64,000 nt of DNA from Bagarius yarrelli (GCA_005784505.1 VCAZ01000035.1:1277501-1341500); one strand, 5' to 3'. Shown: positions 32,299 to 43,740, counted from the stretch's first letter. The notes: generated by a model not told the origin, from the sequence alone. Made by a program: numbers and translations.

Positions 32299-33345
32299 TG
32301 CTGCTAATAAATTTTGTCATTAGTTTAACTATGACAAGTGTAGTTGCATTAGCATCACAAATCAGCAATTTACTATGATAAATTTACTATATTAAAGTTC
32401 ACAAACATCACAGTATTTACCACTACATGTTCTATAGTAAAGTAACCCTGCAATACTATAATATTTTTTTTTACATGGGATGATTTAGGTGAGCATACAG
32501 CCCACAGTGTCCAGCGAAGCACAATGATTTCCACGAACTCGCCCAGATCGCTGAATTCCCAGAAATGTTGTTGCAGCGTCCGCTGCTGTGATGTCGCTGC
32601 TAAATTGTGTGTTTAGTCTCATGCCATAAAACAATCTGACATAATTACTGTAGCTGTGCAGAAAACCGTGTTGCTAATGCAGTAATGAATCCAAGGGCAA
32701 TTAACTCAAATGAGTCACTTTCTACGGACTGGAACTGAGAGTCATTTCCAAGAGGACAAAGTAGAATACAACTCATTCACTGCATTCCAGTTGTTTTTCT
32801 GCATTAGGGAAGAAAAAAATACGCAGAAACTTCACTGTGTACTTGATGCCAATCACCTAGCCTTAGAGGACAGGTGAGGGCAGAGTGTGTGATATATCTG
32901 TGAGGCAGAATTAAAGAGCTGAGTGTTTGGCAGCTCTGCACATGGTGAGGAGTAGCTCACTGCTGCACCTCGGTGTCCTCTGGCTGCCTGGCTGTTTATC
33001 AGCTGCAATGAGCCCATATATCTCAATGACACAGCACTCTGCAAGACAGGCTTAAAGCAGGCCAAAATGTCCTGGTCTAAAAGAAGGGCACCGAGAAACT
33101 ATGTCTGTTTTCTTTTTTATTCACTACTCTGATGTATTTATGGTTGACGAGTTTGGCTGCTGTTTCTGGAAACAGCTTGCATTAAAACATTTGATTTTGC
33201 ATACAGCAAATATTGCTAGTGCTATTAAGCGTTTCACTTACAAGGCGAATTCTGGGAAAGATGGAATTGGAATAAATTGGAATAAAGTGAAAACTAAAAG
33301 ACTTTTCAATTAGATGAGCCGATATTTTATTCACACTAAAATATT
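32299..33345. other. Unique sequence
   Basis: Overlapping short open frames lack domains. Sequence at about 33310-33342 (ATGAGCCGATATTTTATTCA) resembles the Tc1 terminus repeated at 33790. Confidence 0.5.
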
Positions 33346-33590
33346 TCATTCATTCATTTATTCATCTTTTATACCCGCTTTTTCCCTAATTCATTATCCC
33401 AGCCGTCTCTTAATAGGGCTAAAGGCAGGAGAGGGACACCCTGGACAGGTCACCAGTCCATCACAGGTTTTTTTAGACAACTGAGCAATAGGGGGTTGAG
33501 GAACTTGATCAGGAGCCCACAGTGGTGGCTTGGAACTTCAGTTTTTTTGGTATTGGTCTAACAACTTAACGACCAAGCCACCATTTCCCT
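33346..33590 (-). mobile_element. Chimeric SINE on the minus strand: V-SINE head and core plus family B tail
   Basis: In minus-strand order, 33590 to 33470 is a diverged V-SINE head and core (GGTGGCTTGGTCGTTAAG, CTATTGCTCAGTTGTCTAAA). From 33469 to 33346 it is family B tail (CCTGTGATGGACTGGTGACC, GGCTGGGATAATGAATTAGG, AAAGCGGGTATAAAAGATGA). The junction lies about 25 nt from that of the chimera at 27757. Confidence 0.8.
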
Positions 33591-33597
33591 GCTTATC

Positions 33598-33664
33598 CTA
33601 TCGTGGGTCATATCCCATCTGTGCTATATTAAGTCACTTGATACGAGGAGTGTAAATACGGCCA
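33598..33664 (+). mobile_element. 3' end fragment of DNA transposon family I
   Basis: CGTGGGTCATATCCCATCTG...CACTTGATACGAGGAGTGTA matches the right end of the element at 46152-47285. Confidence 0.65.
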
Positions 33665-33744
33665 AAAGGTACCCCAGCTGGGGTATCCTTTATGGGTTTT
33701 TTTATAGCAATTTCAAACATGAACAAACGAGCTTATAAAAAGTG

Positions 33745-34538
33745 ATCCTTTTTTATTTGGTTTACGGAATTCCGCAAAAAGTCAAATCAAATGACCCGAT
33801 ATTTTATTCACATTAGAACATAGATGATATAACAAATGTTTAAACTGAAAAATTTGACATATTTATTCACTAAATTTCAAAATTTCAGCTCATTTCAAAT
33901 TTGATGCCTGCTACAGGGCTCCAAAAGGTTGGGATGGGGGCAACAAAGGGCTGAAAAACCAATAAATTTCAATTCAGATTTAGCTGGGACAACATTTAGC
34001 AACTAATTAAGTTAATTGACATCAGGTCTGTAACATGATTAGCTATGAAAAGGGATGTGTTAGGGAGGCAGAATGTCTCAGAGATAAAGATGGGCAGAGG
34101 CTCTTCAACCTGTGAAAGAGTGCGTAAAAAAGATTACTTTAAAAATAACGTTCCTTAATGTAAAACTGCAAAGGCTTTGCTGATCTTATCATCTAATGTG
34201 AATAACATCATCAAAAGATTTAGAAAAACTGGGGAAATCTCGGTGACAAGAATGAATCTCAGGGACAAGACTAAAGTTGGATCCTGGTGGTCTTCAGACC
34301 CTCAGACGACACTGCATCACTCATCAGCATCGGATTGTGTGATCGACATTACTAAATGAGCTGAGGAATACTTTCGGAAACCACACAATCCGCTGTGCCA
34401 TCTGCAGATGCCAATTAAAGCTCTATCATGCAAAAAGGAAGCCATATGTGAACATGATCCAGAAGCACTGTCGTGTCCTGTGGACCAAAATTTCATTTAA
34501 AATGGACTGATTCAAAGTGGAAAAATGTTCTATGGTCA
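33745..34538 (+). pseudogene. Decayed Tc1-like transposase and left terminus
   Basis: The left region (CGATATTTTATTCACATTAG, AACAAATGTTTAAACTGAAA, AAAGGTTGGGATGGGGGCAA) is a known fish Tc1-like 5' flank. Coding remnants follow in shifted frames: NNIIKRFRKTGEIS (helix-turn-helix region, about 34196-34237), KLYHAKRKPYV (about 34418-34450) and WTDSKWKNVLWS (34503-34538), which is the segment before the DE of the catalytic triad. The copy stops exactly before that DE, so the DDE core is lost. Frame changes and stops separate the pieces. It is a dead transposase. Confidence 0.85.
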
Positions 34539-35747
34539 GTGTTCTAAAAAAATAAAGACACATATCACTGTGAAATCAGATCTGAGTGTCTCCAGCTGCA
34601 ACCTACTGCTGTTCTCCACAGAGGGTTCTGCTGTTTTAACTGTGTCAGCCTGCGACCTTTGTCTTTTGCTGGGACCTCTGGAATTTCGTCACCAGAAAAA
34701 ACACAAACAACAGCTGTAGCTTGTTTCCCTAACTCAAGAAAAGGTCACGTTTACAGTGGCGCACATCCAAAGGTTGTGTGCTTGGACTGATTTCAAAGAA
34801 CCTAATCACCCCGGAGCTTTTCTCAACATCCTAAATATAGTGATTTTATCGGGTTTGTCCTCTGTATGGCTGCTGTTCTCTGAAAACACGGATGATCACA
34901 AACATTTGTCTTGCCAAAGTCCAAACGTCGGTTACAGTATATGTCTTTTTATGCATTTTTTTTTTTTCGGTCTCATCGAAAAGAAGCAAAGAAGAATTAA
35001 TGTAACACTGTGGAAACACACAGTGGGGCGGAGAGCTGAGTTTGGAGTTGTGTTTAGTGCTCGGTTTCACCTTGCTGCATTGTTATAAATCTGATTCCTG
35101 CAGGGCTGATTGAAAGGTTAATGGCCAGAGTGGGTCAGACGAGCTGTTCTTGACTGACAGTGACTAACACGGCTGCTTCGTTTCCAGGAAACTCGAGTCT
35201 CCTTCACTGTATCGATCCTGCCGTGCCTTTCTTGTTTTCTGGGATAATGGAAGAAGCAGGGCGTGTTACTGTAATACTGCACATCTCGCTGCATCCAAGT
35301 CTACTTACTTTCATAGTGGCCACACTACAAATACTGTCTGCGTGAAAAGTGGTGAACATGATGAGATAAAAGGATAAACAAAAAAAAATCATTTGGATTT
35401 TATTCAAGTGCAATTTTTAAGCCAAGATTCTGATTGTTTCATTTTGCGGTACAGCTTATTGTAGCCCTAAATGGATGCACATGGTCAGCAGCAGTACTCA
35501 CTGCATTCAGCCATGCTGTTTGATAAGCATTATGAGACCCACAGTCTGCCAAGAAAACATTGCCCAACAATTACACAGTGGTGAACTGTAGGGTTTCACT
35601 CAGGTCCTTCAGTACGGAACTGTAAAGCACATATAGCAGCTATAGGAAAATAATTTGCATATAAAGCATGATTGATATACGGCGCTCAAAGCATTGATCT
35701 TTAAGAGGTTCCCTGGTAAAGCTGAATCATTCTATGTCCTTTTATTG
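34539..35747. other. Unique sequence, about 1.2 kb
   Basis: A 110-codon plus-strand frame at 34756-35088 includes a Phe run from a T10 tract and shows no domain. Nothing else is recognised. Confidence 0.45.
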
Positions 35748-37207
35748 TAGGAGTGGGCGATATGATCAAAATTCTATTTTTCTTTCACGATAACAATAAA
35801 CAGCAGTGCCTTGACTTATGAGTTTAAGTCGTTTCAAGACGGAGGTCAAATTACTCGTATGTCAAATCGATTTTCCCCATTGAAATGAACTAAAATGCTA
35901 TTAATCCATTCCAGGTCCCCCCAAAAAACACCACAATTTTGTTTTGTTACGTGTTTTTGAATAAGAAAAATAAACTTATAAAAAAACGAATAATGTATAA
36001 AAAAAACCCCACTACAATAGGATGTACTGCAATAAACTGGTTTTATTAATTATAATGTACAGCATTTACCTTGGAGATCAGACGACTCCACTTGCTAACG
36101 CGCATTTCTGACTAGCTAACAAGTGAGATACGGGATGCTGGGCGGATGTTACAGTGTTCACTGTGTTGTTCACTACACCAGCTAGCAGTTGTGTGTCTGA
36201 AGCTGCCTTGTAACCCGAATTTTAGCTCACAGCTCAGAGCAAAAAAATCGGTCGAGAGAAGACTCGTATCTCGAAAAACTCGTAACTTGGGACACTCAGA
36301 AGTCAAAGTCTTTTCACAAGGTATTTCACGGTATAGCTTTTGAAATGGGTCATTATTCTGGACAATCAACAAAAAGGGCTCTATATAATAATAACTTCAA
36401 ATGCTTCGGAAATTAAAAGAACTTCACCTTATTTTATTACATTTTTCCTTTTATTCGGGTCTTGATAACTAAATGACATTTGAACTTGGATTAATCTTAC
36501 TGTAACAACATATTTAGGTATAAATTAAATAAATACCACTTAAATAACAGGGAAAGCCTTTAAAATATATAAATATAAATACGAAAACGAGTAAAGTAAA
36601 TCCTCATCTGTTTGTTTTTCTTTCTCCATTTTTCCCTCAGTCTCACTTGCAGTGTCTTCAGGGCTCACAAAATTTCTCAATTCCTGGTAGTCCTTTGAGA
36701 AGGCCCCCTTTAAGTTTTTGTTAGTGATGACTGACTAGATGATGTCGAAATTTTTCTAGGTGAGAAAAATCTTGTAAATTCAGTACCGCCGTTTTCTGTA
36801 CACATTTTGTGCGATAGTGGATTGTAAGTGAAAGTTTAAACCGAGCGCGCATTTAAACGTCATTTCAATACCCCACCTAATAATAGCAGCTCCCTGATGC
36901 CTAAAAATTACAGAAAACATAATTACCCAATTTTTAAGAGAATGCATTAAAATATATTTTCCTCCCTATGAGATATCCCAACAGGCAGGGCGGGGATAGA
37001 ATTTGGTAGCCCGACTTGAAGACACAGTAGCCCCAGGACATCAGGGTTTTTTTGCGAGCCCTGGTCTTGCTCAGGCTCACGCGCCACATCCACTTACATG
37101 TCGAAGTATACATGTAAATATACAGTATATACAGGCATGTATACAGTTATTAAGGTTGACCGTTTATTTTACGTTAACAATATATACCATCATACCTCCC
37201 AGCCCTA
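35748..37207. mobile_element. hAT-like element (family G) with nested MITE C
   Basis: The left end TAGGAGTGGGCGATATGATC and the right end CATCATACCTCCCAGCCCTA (37188-37207) are inverted with 15 of 20 positions matching by eye, a typical GGGCGATAT-type fish hAT terminus. CACAAGGTATTTCACGGTAT right after the nested MITE continues the element. I saw no transposase domain. Confidence 0.65.
35801..36308 (-). mobile_element. MITE family C, copy 2, nested in hAT-like G
   Basis: It starts CAGCAGTGCCTTGACTTATG after TAAA, the inverse of the copy-3 right end. Blocks TTCCCCATTGAAATGAACTA, ATGCTGGGCGGATGTTACAG and TAACCCGAATTTTAGCTCAC follow in reverse order. The far terminus is decayed (TCAGAAGTCAAAG). 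Confidence 0.82.
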
Positions 37208-37437
37208 TTTACTTGTATTGAAAAGTGAACACAGCCAACGAAATAGCTTGTTGTGCTCAGTGCTAGCTATTAGCCATTTATAGTGCTCATAGGTGCCAGC
37301 TATAAAATACAGCACAAAAACTTTTCCGTCATTTGTTAGTAAATCCAGAGGGCGGGTTGTCACTGAATGACAAAATTTGATTTGCTGATAATTCTGTCAC
37401 TAAAACTTTTTACAAATCAGATGTGGCATGTCCTGTG

Positions 37438-37493
37438 CAGGGTGTACCCCTCCTGCCCTTCGCCCTTGCAGAGGTGGCTGGGATGGGGTCCAG
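37438..37493 (+). mobile_element. Family B SINE tail fragment
   Basis: CAGGGTGTACCCCTCCTGCC followed by CTTCGCCCTTGCAGAGGTGG and CTGGGATGGGGTCCAG matches the family B tail. Confidence 0.72.
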
Positions 37494-37662
37494 AAAAGAA
37501 AAGGCTAGCACCATGTGTAGTGCTGCCCCTATTTAATGTAGGATATTGCAGTTTAACATCAAGTTATAAACTAATTATAAGCCATTTTGTGGACATTACA
37601 CTAATAAAATTATGATTTAATAATCAAGAAAACCATTTTTTCACCAATGAAATGTTTTAATA

Positions 37663-37706
37663 GGGCCAGCAGAGAAGACCCAGGTGGCACTGACGGCCCA
37701 CCACTG
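37663..37706 (-). mobile_element. Transposon family D terminus fragment
   Basis: The reverse complement starts CAGTGGTGGGCCGTCAGTGC and continues GGGTCTTCTCTGCTGGCCC, like the left end of the copy at 52280. Confidence 0.75.
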
Positions 37707-38091
37707 CTATTACATGACCTCCATCAGCTCATCTAACAGGAATAATACCAAGACTACTTTTAGTAACTTTTTACCACCATTGATATTTAGGTGTTTACGT
37801 GTCATATTTAATGCTTTATAGTGTTGCACAATATGCGGCGCAAAAAAACTTCCCATATATGTATGCGGTCTGTACTCGCTCTTAATTTTATTTATTTACA
37901 AAATTCGATTACATTTCTGATAGATGTCCACCCTCGAGCTAAGAGAAAACATATTTACTGTCTAAAATAAATACTAAAATATACCAACAAGAGTCCACTT
38001 TTATCCAAGATGGCTACTCTCATTAAGTTACATTAGCAGTGCAACACCTTAACCACTGCGCTAAAACCTTCCTAACAGAGCTTTGGAAACA

Positions 38092-38291
38092 TTTACATTA
38101 CCTTTACATTTACAGCATTTAGCAGACGCCCTTATCCAGAGTGACGTACATTTATTTTATACAACTGACCAATTAGGGATTAAGGGCCTTGCTCATGGGC
38201 CCAACAGTGGTAACTTGGTGATGCTAGGAATGGAACACCCGATCTTTCTTTTAGCAGTTCAACACCTTAACCACTGCATTATCACTTCCCT
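38092..38291 (-). mobile_element. V-SINE (Mermaid/DANA-like), near full length
   Basis: On the plus strand: repeated TTTACATT units, ACAGCATTTAGCAGACGCCC, TTATCCAGAGTGACGTAC, core GGGCCTTGCTCATGGGCCCA, and a head ending TTATCACTTCCC. Confidence 0.92.
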
Positions 38292-38685
38292 CAACACCCA
38301 ATAATCAGCTATGCTATAATTTTGCTGAGATGCCACGCCATGCCAACAGACTGTTAGCTAATGTCTTGGATTGGTTAAATTCTACTGGATTTATATGGGA
38401 CATTGTTGTGTTTATTAACCGAGTGATGTTATTAGATTAATCATTTGCACGACTCTCCTACATAAATGATCTATGACTGCACCATTCTGTTTTTGTAGAG
38501 ACACAGACTTGACATTTTCACCTTGTTGATAACCTTGCTAAACAAAATGAATTGTGATTATTTGCTGCACAGGTCAATCAGGTGCTATTTTGGCTAATAA
38601 GAGGTGCAATTTAGCCCAGACCTTCTACCATTGCTCGGATAGAGATTACATTTTTTAGCACTGTGTCTAATATCACAGAGCAAGT
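38292..38685. other. Unique sequence
   Basis: No recognised feature. Confidence 0.5.
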
Positions 38686-39171
38686 TTGTGTGACATCACT
38701 CTGGACGTAGATCTAGGACTGAGGTTGACTGTCAGTCTTGTTAGCTATCCCAGCCTGCTAGCTATAATTCGGGAACTATTAAAACAACCAATGGAGAGAA
38801 GACATGTCATATCCAATCAGCTTTATTTGGAACAAGAGCAAAATTGTGTAACATTTGTTCATATGGCACCAAAATTCCCAACTTCATCAAATCTTTTTCG
38901 CTTCCAGTCATTCTTACTAACACACCCCATCCATAAATCTCAGTTAGCTCTCCCTGGCCTTATTAAATTCCTCTTTCACCCACTTTCCCCGGATCTGCAT
39001 GCTTTATATGTCAGTAATGACACAGACAGGCATTACAAGTGGGCCGTTGCCATGGCAGAATGTAACTCTAGGGCTCGAGCATCTCCACTCGTGCTCGTTG
39101 AATCGACGCCCAGAATAATAGACTACATTAGAGACTTCATTAGGAGTGATACCGCTGGGGTTGAACCATAG
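38686..39171 (+). CDS. Longest non-repeat ORF, 161 codons, doubtful
   Basis: The frame opens with ATG at 38686 and closes with TAG after 161 codons. It is the longest open frame in the window not made by a tandem repeat. I recognise no domain, signal peptide or membrane segment. Composition is unremarkable, with scattered Leu, Ser and His. No TATA box or splice context is convincing. For AT-rich DNA of this size, one frame of this length by chance is not very surprising. It could be a fragment of a larger exon or of a degraded transposon, but I see no support for either. A perfect 10-bp palindrome TGCCATGGCA lies inside it at 39048-39057. Confidence 0.1.
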   Translation: MCDITLDVDLGLRLTVSLVSYPSLLAIIRELLKQPMERRHVISNQLYLEQEQNCVTFVHMAPKFPTSSNLFRFQSFLLTHPIHKSQLALPGLIKFLFHPLSPDLHALYVSNDTDRHYKWAVAMAECNSRARASPLVLVESTPRIIDYIRDFIRSDTAGVEP

Positions 39172-39451
39172 GCGGGAGAGACTCTCCAGACCTTCAGTGC
39201 TCATTAGGCTTTATCCTATTCATAACTCAAGACCCCATGCAGACAGGTAGCATTTTCTTCCATTATGGTTTTCTCATCGACTGCCATTCAGGCCACATCT
39301 TGAAACTGGAGACCTTTGTTGTTTATAGCAATCATAAGTCACATGAACAGTCCTTTTATCAGCATGACACTTCAGGTGAACGCTGGCCTTTTACAGTCTA
39401 ATACTGGTAGATTTAATATAGACAGGGTGAGGCTTTCTGTCCAATTCTTTT

Positions 39452-39612
39452 TTACATTTACATTTACATTTGGTAGACGTCTCATTTGTACAACTGAGCA
39501 GTTCAGGGGTTTGCTCAGAAGCCGTACAGGGGCTACTTGGCTGTGCTGGGAATCGAACACTGATCTTCCTATTAACAGTCCAAAACCTTAACCACTGCGC
39601 TACCATGTTCCC
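39452..39612 (-). mobile_element. V-SINE (Mermaid/DANA-like), internally deleted
   Basis: On the plus strand: three TTTACA units, a shortened tail (TTGGTAGACGTCTCATTTGT, missing the ATCCAGAGCGAC block), AACTGAGCAGTTCAGG, and a head with GGGAATCGAACACTGATCTT and CTTAACCACTGCGCTACC. Confidence 0.87.
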
Positions 39613-41339
39613 TTTGCATGGTCTCTGTACAATCTGTATAAACTATGTACAGTATAAAGCATTATTACAGCTAAAGTGTGATATTTATAAACTCAAATAG
39701 ACTACAAAAATACATGATTATATATAACAACATACATTACATTTACATGAAATAGTCGAAGGGTTAAGGTTAAAATCCAAATTACTCATTAGACTCGGTA
39801 TGTCACATGATCCTGCAAGTCAAATGGGCCCAAATTACTCTCACCCCACTCTATCTTGTGTAATATCTTTCAGTATTGTATGTATCATGCTTCTGTTTAT
39901 GTTGAGTTTAGTTTAACACTTTTTCTTTCACAGCTCTACTCAAAGTTTATAGATGTTACTGTTATGTCTATATTTACTCTCCTCTTTTTTTTACACCTTG
40001 TAAATGAAAGTCTGCATTTGCATCCCCTGCGTCTAGGAATTCCTGACAGCACTTCCAAATGTAATTTCTTTTGGATTATAGTAGATATTTTATTTAAATA
40101 TAACATACCGGTCATGTAATTCTTCACACAACAAATATGTCTTAGCTTGTCTCCATTCGGTTAGCATGTTGGTTAGAACGTTTATTTTGCCTGGATTATC
40201 ACTTTTATTAGCTTTGGTAATATAATGCACGCTTTATATTACCAGTGTTGACTGTGAGGACACACGACATCTGCTTTGTTTATTACTAATACAGTTCAGT
40301 GGGTCGTAGAACAAACATCGCAAATGCTAAAAATGGCTATAAAGAAAATACAGGTCATGTGTGTGTGACACAACAAGAGCAGCAGTATTGATTAGCTCGC
40401 TGTGCACAGGTTTTGTGTGTGTGTGTGTGCATGTGTTTTGCATGTCCTTTTAAACAAAGAGTCCTAGATTCTCCCCGTAATACCCCGCTGTCAGGTGATG
40501 CCCTTGAGGAAAGCCGCTCGGGCGAACTGTTTTCTGATTGGGCGTCAGTCTGTGGTTGTAACCATGGCGACCGCCCACATAGCACCTGGAAAAGTGACGC
40601 AAGTGTCGTCATGGCTGCTGAAGGACGACGGAAGGATGATAACGGAGAGGAGCACGAGACCTGGGAGAGATGTTCCATGAGGGAGGGCTGTACCAGCTGT
40701 GGCCTTTATACACACACATACGCGTACACCAAAGCACTTCACACAAATATTCCTGGAAGGAAATTATAGGATAGCCCTGGGAATATTATATCCAGACTCC
40801 CACCATTCCCTCTCCTGCCCTTTGTTTGACTGACTTTGAAATCTCCTCTAGCCAAAGTGAGACACGTGGGAGCAGTTCTAGCATCAGGATGCTCATAAGA
40901 ACAGAAGTAGGGCACAGCTTGACATGTTTATGTTGCATCAACCCGGTGTGTGATCTAGCATCCCAAATCCCACTAGTCATAATTCCAGGTTTAATTTTGT
41001 AAGGCAGATATGATCCGTGTGATGTATGTGACAGGAGCAGCAAGACATTAACTCGATTTATTTTAAGTAACTGAGAACATTTGGCCGGTGGACCTTGCTC
41101 TTTTTTGTAGAAGATTCCTAATGTCAAGCACAATGACATTTCATTTACCTCATGCTGTTCTTCGGGTTGGAGTGACATCGGTTGGGCGTGTGAAGATTTT
41201 CTATCATTGGACATCTAATGGCTTCGACTAGAGGATATTAGCGATAAACCTGTACTGTAGTCAACTCAAACATTCACTGATTTATAAGCACACATACTGC
41301 TTTAAACATACTGTATGTATACAAAACATTGTTGATATT
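39613..41339. other. Unique sequence with a GT run and a GC-rich patch
   Basis: A GT run lies at about 40414-40430. A GC-richer patch at about 40490-40690 carries an RFX-like motif. The 118- and 107-codon opposing frames across it (40413-40769 plus, 40355-40678 minus) begin in the GT run or show no domain. A 142-codon minus frame at 40786-41214 also has no recognisable domain. Confidence 0.45.
40558..40572. promoter_or_regulatory. RFX X-box-like motif in a GC-rich patch (candidate)
   Basis: GTAACCATGGCGACC closely resembles the RFX consensus GTTRCCATGGYAAC. It lies in the centre of a GC-rich unique patch (about 40490-40690). Function is unproven. Confidence 0.25.
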
Positions 41340-41537
41340 CACACACTCGGCTGTTACCCAGATAAGGATGGGTTTCCCCTTGAGGCCGGTTCCTCTTGAA
41401 ACTCTTTCCTCTTCCCGGCTTCAACTCTCTCTTTTTCCTATCAATAAAAAGGCAAAATGGCCAAAAAATATCTTTAAATAATTTGTATTTCATAAATCTG
41501 TTTTTCTTTAAAGCTGCTTTGAGACAATGTCAGTTGT
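41340..41537 (+). mobile_element. Dispersed repeat family O, copy interrupted by MITE C
   Basis: GGATGGGTTTCCCCTTGAGG and CCGGTTCCTCTTGAAACTCT correspond to the middle of family O. AAAGCTGCTTTGAGACAATG TCAGTTGTTA is its 3' end, cut at the MITE insertion before the AAAAGCGC block. Confidence 0.65.
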
Positions 41538-42038
41538 TAAGGTACCTTGACTTACCCAACTAACTAGTGTCCCAACTAACAAGTTTTTCGAGATTCTAGT
41601 CGTCTTTTTTGCTTTGGGTTGCGAGCTAAAATTTGGGTTACAAGCCAGCTTTAGATATCTAACCGCTAGTTGGCTTAGCGAACGCCACACTGAGCTGTAA
41701 CATAAACCCAGCATCCCGTGTCTCACTCGATAGCTAGTCAGACGTGCACAGGCGTTAGCAAGTGGAGTCGTCTGAACTCCAGGGTAAATGCTGTACATTA
41801 TACTTGATAAAACCAGTTTATTGCAGTACATCCTATTGTATAGTTTTTTATACAATATTCTTTATTTATAAGTATATAAGCATGTAACAAAAAAAATTGC
41901 AATGTTTTTTTGGGGACCCGGAACGGATTAATGGCATTTCAATTCATTTCAATGGGGAAAATTGACTCGATATACGAGTAATTTGAGTTACAAGCTCCGT
42001 CACAGAACAAATTAAACTTGTAAGTCAAGGCACCGCTG
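41538..42038 (+). mobile_element. MITE family C, copy 3, both ends present
   Basis: The left end AGGTACCTTGACTTAC (after TTA) pairs with the right end GTAAGTCAAGGCACCGCTG (before TA), and TA flanks both. Internal blocks match copies 1 and 2. At about 500 bp it is the most complete of the three. No ORF for a transposase is present. Confidence 0.87.
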
Positions 42039-42197
42039 TAAATAAACAGTCCTGTATACAATTTTGAAGTAGTCAGCAGCATGTGGTGCATTTCATAAAC
42101 TGTTATCATTTTAAATAGTACTTTTAGTTGATTTACAACCAAATATTTTGACAATTGTAGAAGTTCAGTATTCAGCGCAGTACAATACCCTTTACAC

Positions 42198-42330
42198 CAG
42201 GGGTGGGCAATTCATTTTCCCAAAGGGGCCACATGGAAAAAAACTTAGTTCTGACCAACATGATATATCATGTTGTAAATGACAGTAAACGAAACATTAC
42301 ACAAAAATGTGAATTACGCAGTAAAATCGG
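42198..42330 (+). mobile_element. hAT-like terminus (family H)
   Basis: It starts CAGGGGTGGGCAATTCATTT and CCCAAAGGGGCCACATGG, a well-known fish hAT-type end. The opposite terminus was not found before the V-SINE at 42626, so the right border is a guess. Confidence 0.6.
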
Positions 42331-42625
42331 TATTTAGTGAGAATTCACAAAAACAGTTTTAACAGTGTTTTAAAAACTAGCATCATAAAATTATAGAAAA
42401 AAGCACTAGAAGAACATTTACTTCTAAATGACATAAATTCCCCGCTGTTGTTTGTTTAATTGTTGTTAATTGTTTAACTGAGTTGTTTTTTTCTATTAAT
42501 CTAGCAAAGCTTCAGATGTCCATGCCGGCACTGCATCAGTCAAATACTGTGTGTTTAGTCTGGTAATAGTGAATAAAACTATAATCCCCAAACACAGTTA
42601 CCTGCTCTGCACAAAATAAGCACAC

Positions 42626-42795
42626 AAAGTGGTAGCGCAGTGGTTAAGGTGTTGGACAGTTACCTGGTGGTATGATTTCCAGCAACACCAAGTTGCCATT
42701 GATGGCAGCGAGGCTCTTAACCCCCAATTGCTAAGATTGCAAAGAGTCACTCTGGATAAGGGCGTCTGCCAAATGCTGTAAATGTAAATGTAGTC
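42626..42795 (+). mobile_element. V-SINE (Mermaid/DANA-like), core-shortened
   Basis: Head AAGTGGTAGCGCAGTGGTTA, core partly deleted (GGCAGCGAGGCTCTTAACCC), tail GTCACTCTGGATAAGGGCGT and CTGCCAAATGCTGTAAATG. Confidence 0.9.
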
Positions 42796-43049
42796 AATAA
42801 ATCAAGTCCATGTCTTCCAGCATTCTACATCAATCTTCCTTTTTTTTTAAACATATTTACATAAGAGCTAAAGACAAACTCAATTTTAACTCAAAACCCA
42901 AAGGCAAATATCTTTTAGCTGTCCTACATAATTGCGGAGTGATATATATAATTTAATAGCGGTTGTCTACCAGATAAAAGCAGTGCGGTTGTATTGCGTG
43001 AATCTAATTACACATTTTTGCATTTGACTTGAAGTTGACTTGTGTTTAG

Positions 43050-43325
43050 CGATTATCTCACACGGGCCGGTCAAGTACCATCCAAAATGAGGATGGGTTC
43101 TCTGTTGAGTCTGGTTCCTCTCACGGTTTCTTCCTATTCCCTCTCAGGGAGTTTTTTCCTTGCCACTGTCGCCCCTGGCTTGCTCATCAGGGACAAAATA
43201 ATTTCTGATTCATTTGCATCTTATAATTTCTTTGATTGTGTAAAGCTCCTTGGTGACAATGAGTGCTGTAAAAAGCGCCATACAAATAAAATTGAATCGA
43301 ATCGAATCGAATTGAATGTCTATCC
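43050..43325 (+). mobile_element. Dispersed repeat family O, copy with pentamer tail
   Basis: GAGGATGGGTTCTCTGTTGA, GGTTCCTCTCACGGTTTC and TCAGGGAGTTTTTTCCTTGC are the family signature. It ends AAAAAGCGCCATACAAATAA followed by a GAATC/GAATT pentamer run (about 43292-43316). Confidence 0.8.
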
Positions 43326-43645
43326 AGGGAGCCAGGTGTGGCTGCACAATGTCCAGGTCTGACTCTTAAACGTAAAAAAGGACATAGTGCTTAGATTGTA
43401 GAATATGAAGAATATATGCCGTAATTTCTGAGGTGTTTATTACAGTGGCGGCTCTGACAGTTACGTTGACTGCAAGATAAATCACAAGTTTAGATCAATG
43501 CCCTTGTTCTAATATGTAATAATTTCCAAACTGGCATCTTGTACAGTAAATTGTATGATGGATGTTTCTCATGAATGGATTAAAGAATATGCACAGTTGC
43601 TGATATGGTGAAGTTTTCTGTGAAGAGATGTTTTTTTGTAATATT

Positions 43646-43740
43646 TGCTAAGGAGTCTCCGGTGTCAGCACTTTGCAAAGGTCAGAGATGAAGCTGTAAC
43701 TGCACGACAAAGGATTTTCGGGCTGTGCAGTTTATCAGTA
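43646..43740 (+). mobile_element. Unclassified dispersed repeat Q, copy 1
   Basis: AAGGAGTCTCCGGTGTCAGC and GGTCAGAGATGAAGCT match 53604-53655. The rest is diverged. The class is unknown. Confidence 0.5.
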
